Source: Aplidium turbinatum
Taxonomy: Eukaryota; Chordata; Ascidiacea; Aplousobranchia; Polyclinidae
NCBI GenBank assembly: GCA_918807975.1
Contig: OU964923.1
Location: 434,001 to 498,000 of the forward strand
Direction of reading: 5' to 3'
Length of the DNA: 64,000 nt
Part shown: piece after piece, positions 44,401 to 50,400 of the stretch
How the letters are laid out: every line of letters begins with the position of its first letter
Position numbering within the stretch: the first letter of the stretch is position 1
Program-made: the position numbers and the translations under genes
Notes under the pieces: model-generated
The model's input: only the letters and a program-made list of their open reading frames with translations
The model's database searches: none
Told to the model about the DNA's origin: nothing

Positions 44401-47400
44401 TGAGAATAATGAGAATAATGAGAATAATGAGAATAATGAGAATAATGAGAATAATGAGAATAATGAGAATAATGAGAATAATGAGAATAATGAGAATAAT
44501 GAGAATAATGAGAATAATGAGAATAATGAGAATAATGAGAGAAAAGTTCACATACATTACAAACCAAGTGAGATGTCGACATGCTGTGTCTATCTATTTT
44601 TTGCATAATAACTTAATATCATAATAACTTAATAACAGTTTGTAAACTTCCTATGCTCTAGTTTTTTTTTTTATTAAACTCAATGCCTCCACACTTTAAC
44701 AATATTTTAATTAAATATAAACAGCACAAACCTTCATCTCCAGATGGAGCTTTACTTTGCTCTGGTAAATTGTAGATCGTTGTATGACATTGTCGGCTGT
44801 CCTGATGAGTAAGTTGCTGCTGTGCTGGTCCTGTAAGTAAACGAAATATTACTTTGACGATTAATGTTCGCGTATCGAATTTAATGACATGAGTGTAAAG
44901 TATGAAAACATCGATAGTTTGATACTGATGCCTGGAATGAAATAGGCCGCACTGCAGTGATGAAATTAAGTTTGGTTTTTAACTTTTAGCATCGCTTACA
45001 ATCAAGGTAAGCTCATATCTTCCAGCAAAGGTTCACTTGAAGCTTTGTCTTTCAAAATAATCAAATTAAAAAAGCAAATGGGTCATTCTTTGTGAAATCA
45101 TCCAAAACTTTTCCATTTTGTCACCATAGTCACGGATTTTTATGAAATTTTATATCGCTGTACAGCTCAGTTTTCTTAGTACTAATTAAAAAAAATGTAG
45201 TCAATATAATTATGATCCTTTGAAAATAGAGAATTTCTGTGATCAATCAAGACTGAAATTTCAACAAAAATCGAAATTGGTTTGAAAATTATTAAAACAG
45301 ACGGCGTTTTCAACTTCTAAGTATGGAATTTGATCAACTTGTTGCTCATACATCTTAATTTTTGTACCGTACATATTCGAGTATATTGTAGGCCGACCTC
45401 ATGTTTTTTTTCTGAAAATTGTTGACATTTTTATTCTTTCGTGTAAAAGTCGACTTGCATAATCTTGGCACTGCCATTCAGTGGTTCATCTAAGTATGGG
45501 CATTGACAGACAGTGAGGAAATTTCAATGCAGTGCAATTTAACCTGCCCCCAACCAACATTGTGTTAGCCGATGAACCACAATAACAAAACAGAAACATC
45601 ACAGTTGGCTACCGGTAAATATAGTCGCCAATTATAAATAGTCACCAACTGCTATTTATGGCAATAATAAGTAAAACAGATAAATAATACTAATATTCAC
45701 GATTGAATTCTTCCACCGTGAGATCAATTCTGATTCAACAGAACGAATTGTTTTGTCATCAGATACACATTACACAGGTATCTTGTAAACTGTAACGTTT
45801 ACCAGTAACCTGCTCAACCATTATTGAATTGTGTGACGTTTTCGGCCCAAAAATCGAATAGCCTACTGTGAATAAATGTTGAGAACGGCAAAGCGATTGT
45901 GATGTGATGAAACAAACTGAAATCAAGTTTAATTTTTCAATCCTGATCGTAATCGTAATACCACAAGTCGTTTGTCATTAACACAAAGCGTGTTACATTG
46001 AGCAACATTGACAGACTGTTTGATCAAACTTGTGCAAACATAGAATGTCATCAGATACTGAAGCGATTAAACGCACAGCAACAAACGTAAGATAACATTG
46101 TGGAGAAGATACCTAAGAATACATCACCTCACTATGCTTCGCTACAACAAGAAGGTTGAAATGCTTTATTTTGCTCTTTATCAATGTAAAACTGCTTGAA
46201 TGCAATGTAAAACATATGTGCACAGTACGTTTATAATTACAGCAAGTGCTTGCGCTCATGTCATGTCCCGGTGTTTGATTGGAGCCAGGGGTGGATACAG
46301 CAAGTAGCCTTAGAGAGAGCGATTCCAATAACACAATGGTGTGCAGCTTTATATTAATCCAACCTTGCACATTATGATGCTTTAGCAACAAGTTGATCAA
46401 ATGCCACACATAGAAGTGGAAAACTCAGTCTCTTTAATAATTTTAAAACATATTTCGATTTTGTTTTAATTTCATGCTTCAGTGATCACAGAAATTAATC
46501 AAAAAAATAAATGATCAGACATTGATCAAAGTAAAAAAATTAAATGTAGAGGGGTAACCAAGTAGCTCAAAAAGTTCCCTTTTTTGGTAAAAACTGCCTA
46601 AATTTCAGATCAATTGAAGACCCCTTAAAAATTAAGATATGGAGCTAACATTGTGCACCTGCAGTTGTCTCTCCACCAGGCACCACATGAAAGGAGCAAA
46701 CAATTGAAACATCAACCAAAAATGGGCCATCCCCAATGGGCACATCAAGTTACGACTTTAAAAATTTCACATAGCCTACAACAAGGAAGTCTAAGCCACT
46801 TTAAACTCAGACACTGGATTGTTTTCTAAGACAGAATTTGCAGAACAATTTTAATTAACGCAAGCCTACGTGGCAATTATTTAGGGTGCATGGATTCCGT
46901 CAATGAAACGATTAATGAAAAAATATAATATAAGATCAAACTTACTCAAACAGAAAACCTCAAAGTGAAAATACATTTATTTGCAAATTTTTAATGTTAA
47001 ATTTTCGAATTTATGCTTTTAAAAATAATCTGCTGAAATCCGAGAAAGCTCACTGTTGTTAGATTTTATGTGACGACACATAGTTCATCTTGGAAAGGCC
47101 ATTAAAAAAAAATAATAATAACGTTTTGAAGGAGAAACTAGTAAAAATTTGTGCTCGTGAATACCAGGAATTCATAGAATTCCCGGATGACCAATTAGAC
47201 ACTTTAGACCAACATTTCTTAAACTAGGGTAAATTTACCCCTGGAGGTAAATTTCCTCGTTTTGGGGGGTATATGAGCTATCAATCAAAATATCTACATC
47301 AGTTGATGGGACAGAAAAATTGTGTCAGCTGTAGATATTGGTATTGTAGATATCATTTCACCGCTTGATGGAGATAACTGGAGATGATCTCAATCAAAAC

Positions 47401-50400
47401 TTGAAGGATGACATCATCAGCTATAATATCTTCAAAACTTGCAGGAGGAGTTTGAACAATATTTTTCCGAGATAAATACTGGCAGCATTTTGATTAAAGT
47501 AGCGAGAAATCCTTTGTTTCTTGGCAGTTGAGTGTAGCAGGAAAAATGCAACGGTTGAGAACTATGTGGCAGGAGCTAGTGGTGCGGTACTGATGAACCC
47601 AGCCTAATGGGCGAAACACGTGTCTATTGCTGAGTTCCTGCTACACTCGACTGCCGAGAAACACGTGTTTTTGGAAAAGTCTTGATGGCTAGTGTGGAGG
47701 CTACACCGGTATGGTTAGCGAAACACAATGCTCGCTGTTCTATAGTGAGTAGTCAGGTAGTGCTGACGCCAGGAAGATCGCTCCTTTTTAACAGAGAAAT
47801 CCTTTTGTATGTAAACTGAAAGATGTTCCTGAAGCAAGCCAAGAAAAATTTATAGAATTAACAAACGATTCTTTTGCAAAAGATGAGTTTCACTCCTGCA
47901 ACCTAGAAAAGTATTGGGTTAAAATATAAAATTGCTATCCAAGGATAGGTTAGTTCTGAATGTTCTGGTCATGTTTTCTTCAACTTACCTATGCGAATGC
48001 GACTCCTCTGCATTGCTTACTATCACATCTAAAGCACGAAACCAACTTCATGTTTAATCCGATATTTGTTGTTGTGCATTATCTACTACTTTACCAAACA
48101 TTGAACTTTGACTTTGGTTGACTATCTGACAGGTGAAGGGTGAATTCCTGCCACATATTTTTTTAAATTTTAGTTTTAATCTTCCACAAAATTGGTTTAA
48201 AGCGATTTGTAGCTTGTTACCTTGCAATGAGAATGTGAATTTATGTACAAAATTTAAATTAAATAAAACTTACAGGTTTAGAAAATATATCACTAAGTTG
48301 CATTTAAAGAGAAAAAGCTTAAGAACCCTTGAAATACAGCTCAGAAATATAAAGCTTCACGTTTAAGGATTGAAATCTGTAATAATGTTTCAAATAATAC
48401 GTTTTATGCACACGAAAGATTATTTTTGAAAAAATGTTTGAAAGTTCGATAATAAGCGTTGCGACCGCGCCTGTCAGTCACACATTGAACTTTGTAGCCA
48501 TAGGAGGACTTGTAAATGACGTGTTTTTTTAACTATTATCTTCGTTCTGAAGTACTGCCATAAATATAGTTTTAGAATAGTTGTTTCTAAACAAGTTTTA
48601 GATTACCACTATTGTAAACAATAATTCCTCTAAATCTGGCAGCACTTTTGTATAAAATATCCTTAGCTTGTCTGGTAGTTAAACAACTCGTACTGTATTT
48701 CTATGAATCTCCGATTAATAGGCTATAGCCTATAGCAGGGCTACTCAACTAATGTTAGCAAAAGTCCATTTTGACAAGTTGAATATTTTTGCGGTCCGGT
48801 GAATATTTCATATGCAACCACGAAAATTAAACAAAATTTAGGCTACGAGCACTGAAACACTTTTTAGGTATAGTATGCTATGTGATACGACTCGGATTTT
48901 TGTCAGACACAAACAAAGAAATAAAAAAAGAAAAAATGTATTGTGCTTCTTTGTAATATAGCTGTGTGGATCGCACATCAGAGAAGACGGCAAAGCGTTG
49001 GGGGGTCTAGGGGCGAAGCCCCAAGCTCCTTGGATATTCACAAAAAATTGCTTTTCCCTAATGGAAATCTGCTTAAAAAGGCCCTATAATGTGGCAATGA
49101 GGTTATTCTTCCAGAAGCCGGAGGTCCACCTTCAGCACTCAGAAGGTCCGGATTCGGACCGTGGTCCGCCAGTTGAGTAGCCCTGGCCTATAGCAAAATA
49201 GACCCATAAAATAAAAAAATAGACATATAAAATAAAAGCAAAATAAGCAAAATAGACATATAAAATAAAAGATCTTCTTTGCAAAGCAATTGTTAGCACA
49301 AAAATCATCTTACCTGGCTCAGGGTAATTTTGATTGAGGTTGAAATTATACGTTGGATTCTGAACAACTGTTTCAGCTTTAAGTATGGTGTTTTTAGCTT
49401 GTCCGATATGAATTGATGTTTCAGAGGACAAACCACTGGCAGATGTTAGTGACAGTTCCTGAAAAGTACAAGTTTGAAAAATGAAATACAGGTGAATTAT
49501 ACGTTCTAAAAACCTAAAATTTTGGTTTAAGTGATTTGGCTCCGAGCTGTACCAATCAATGTTTGAAATAAGGGCAGTAGCCTAAAGCTAACTTTGAACG
49601 ACTTAAGTATACTAACGCTTCAAAAATTAGTCAGTTTAAAAAAACAATAAAATTGTTTCAGTGTGTCCTAACTTATGTGAAATGTACGAATGCAATTTTT
49701 ACAACGGCAAAAAGCAATTCCTTAAAACAACCACAGCGAAGCTTGAGAACGAGTCACGAAGGTAGTGTCCTTCTCTATCGTAAGAACCACTAGACTGATT
49801 GGCCACCCCTGACTGGTCTCATTACCAAAGAAACGCTGACTTTCTGCTGAATTTAGTGAACAACGGTTCGGTGGTGGTTGATGATCTCCAAGCTCCAGCT
49901 ACTGCGACCGATGTTATCATTGATTATGAATTAAAAAATTTGAAAGAATAAATAAATTAAATTGAGTAAATAAATTTGAAAGTAAAATTTTTCATTTATC
50001 TTACAACGACTTGCTGTTTATATTGATTCACCTCAGCATTTCTATCCGTGTCACTTTCAGCCTCCAATCTCCTCACTTTTCTGTACTGATTTTGATCTTC
50101 CAGGTTATGACTCGCCATAGTATCTGGAAATTAGAAGAGTGTTCTCACTTAAAAAGAATGTTCAAGATATGTTGACACATCTGCAATATATATCGAGGTG
50201 GTAATAAATATGTAGGATTGCTATCAATATCGACATCACGGTGAACTGACATTGAATCAGGTTCGATGTCAATCCTTTGCGCACTGGAAGTCGACCGGGG
50301 AAATATTGAAATAGTCGACAGCGCTGTGTTTCCTCTTTGTGCTTCATTATCATAATGGGTTTATTACAATCAGGTTCTTTGTTGACGTCATTTTTTTAAA

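Noticed and set aside
43680-44545. CRISPR-like array
   Set aside because: The unit is 9 bp with no spacers, and the genome is eukaryotic.
43412-44624. Open frames of 312-387 residues on both strands (IMR, ENN, IIL, SHY repeats)
   Set aside because: Artefacts of a stop-free 9-bp repeat array lying in an intron.
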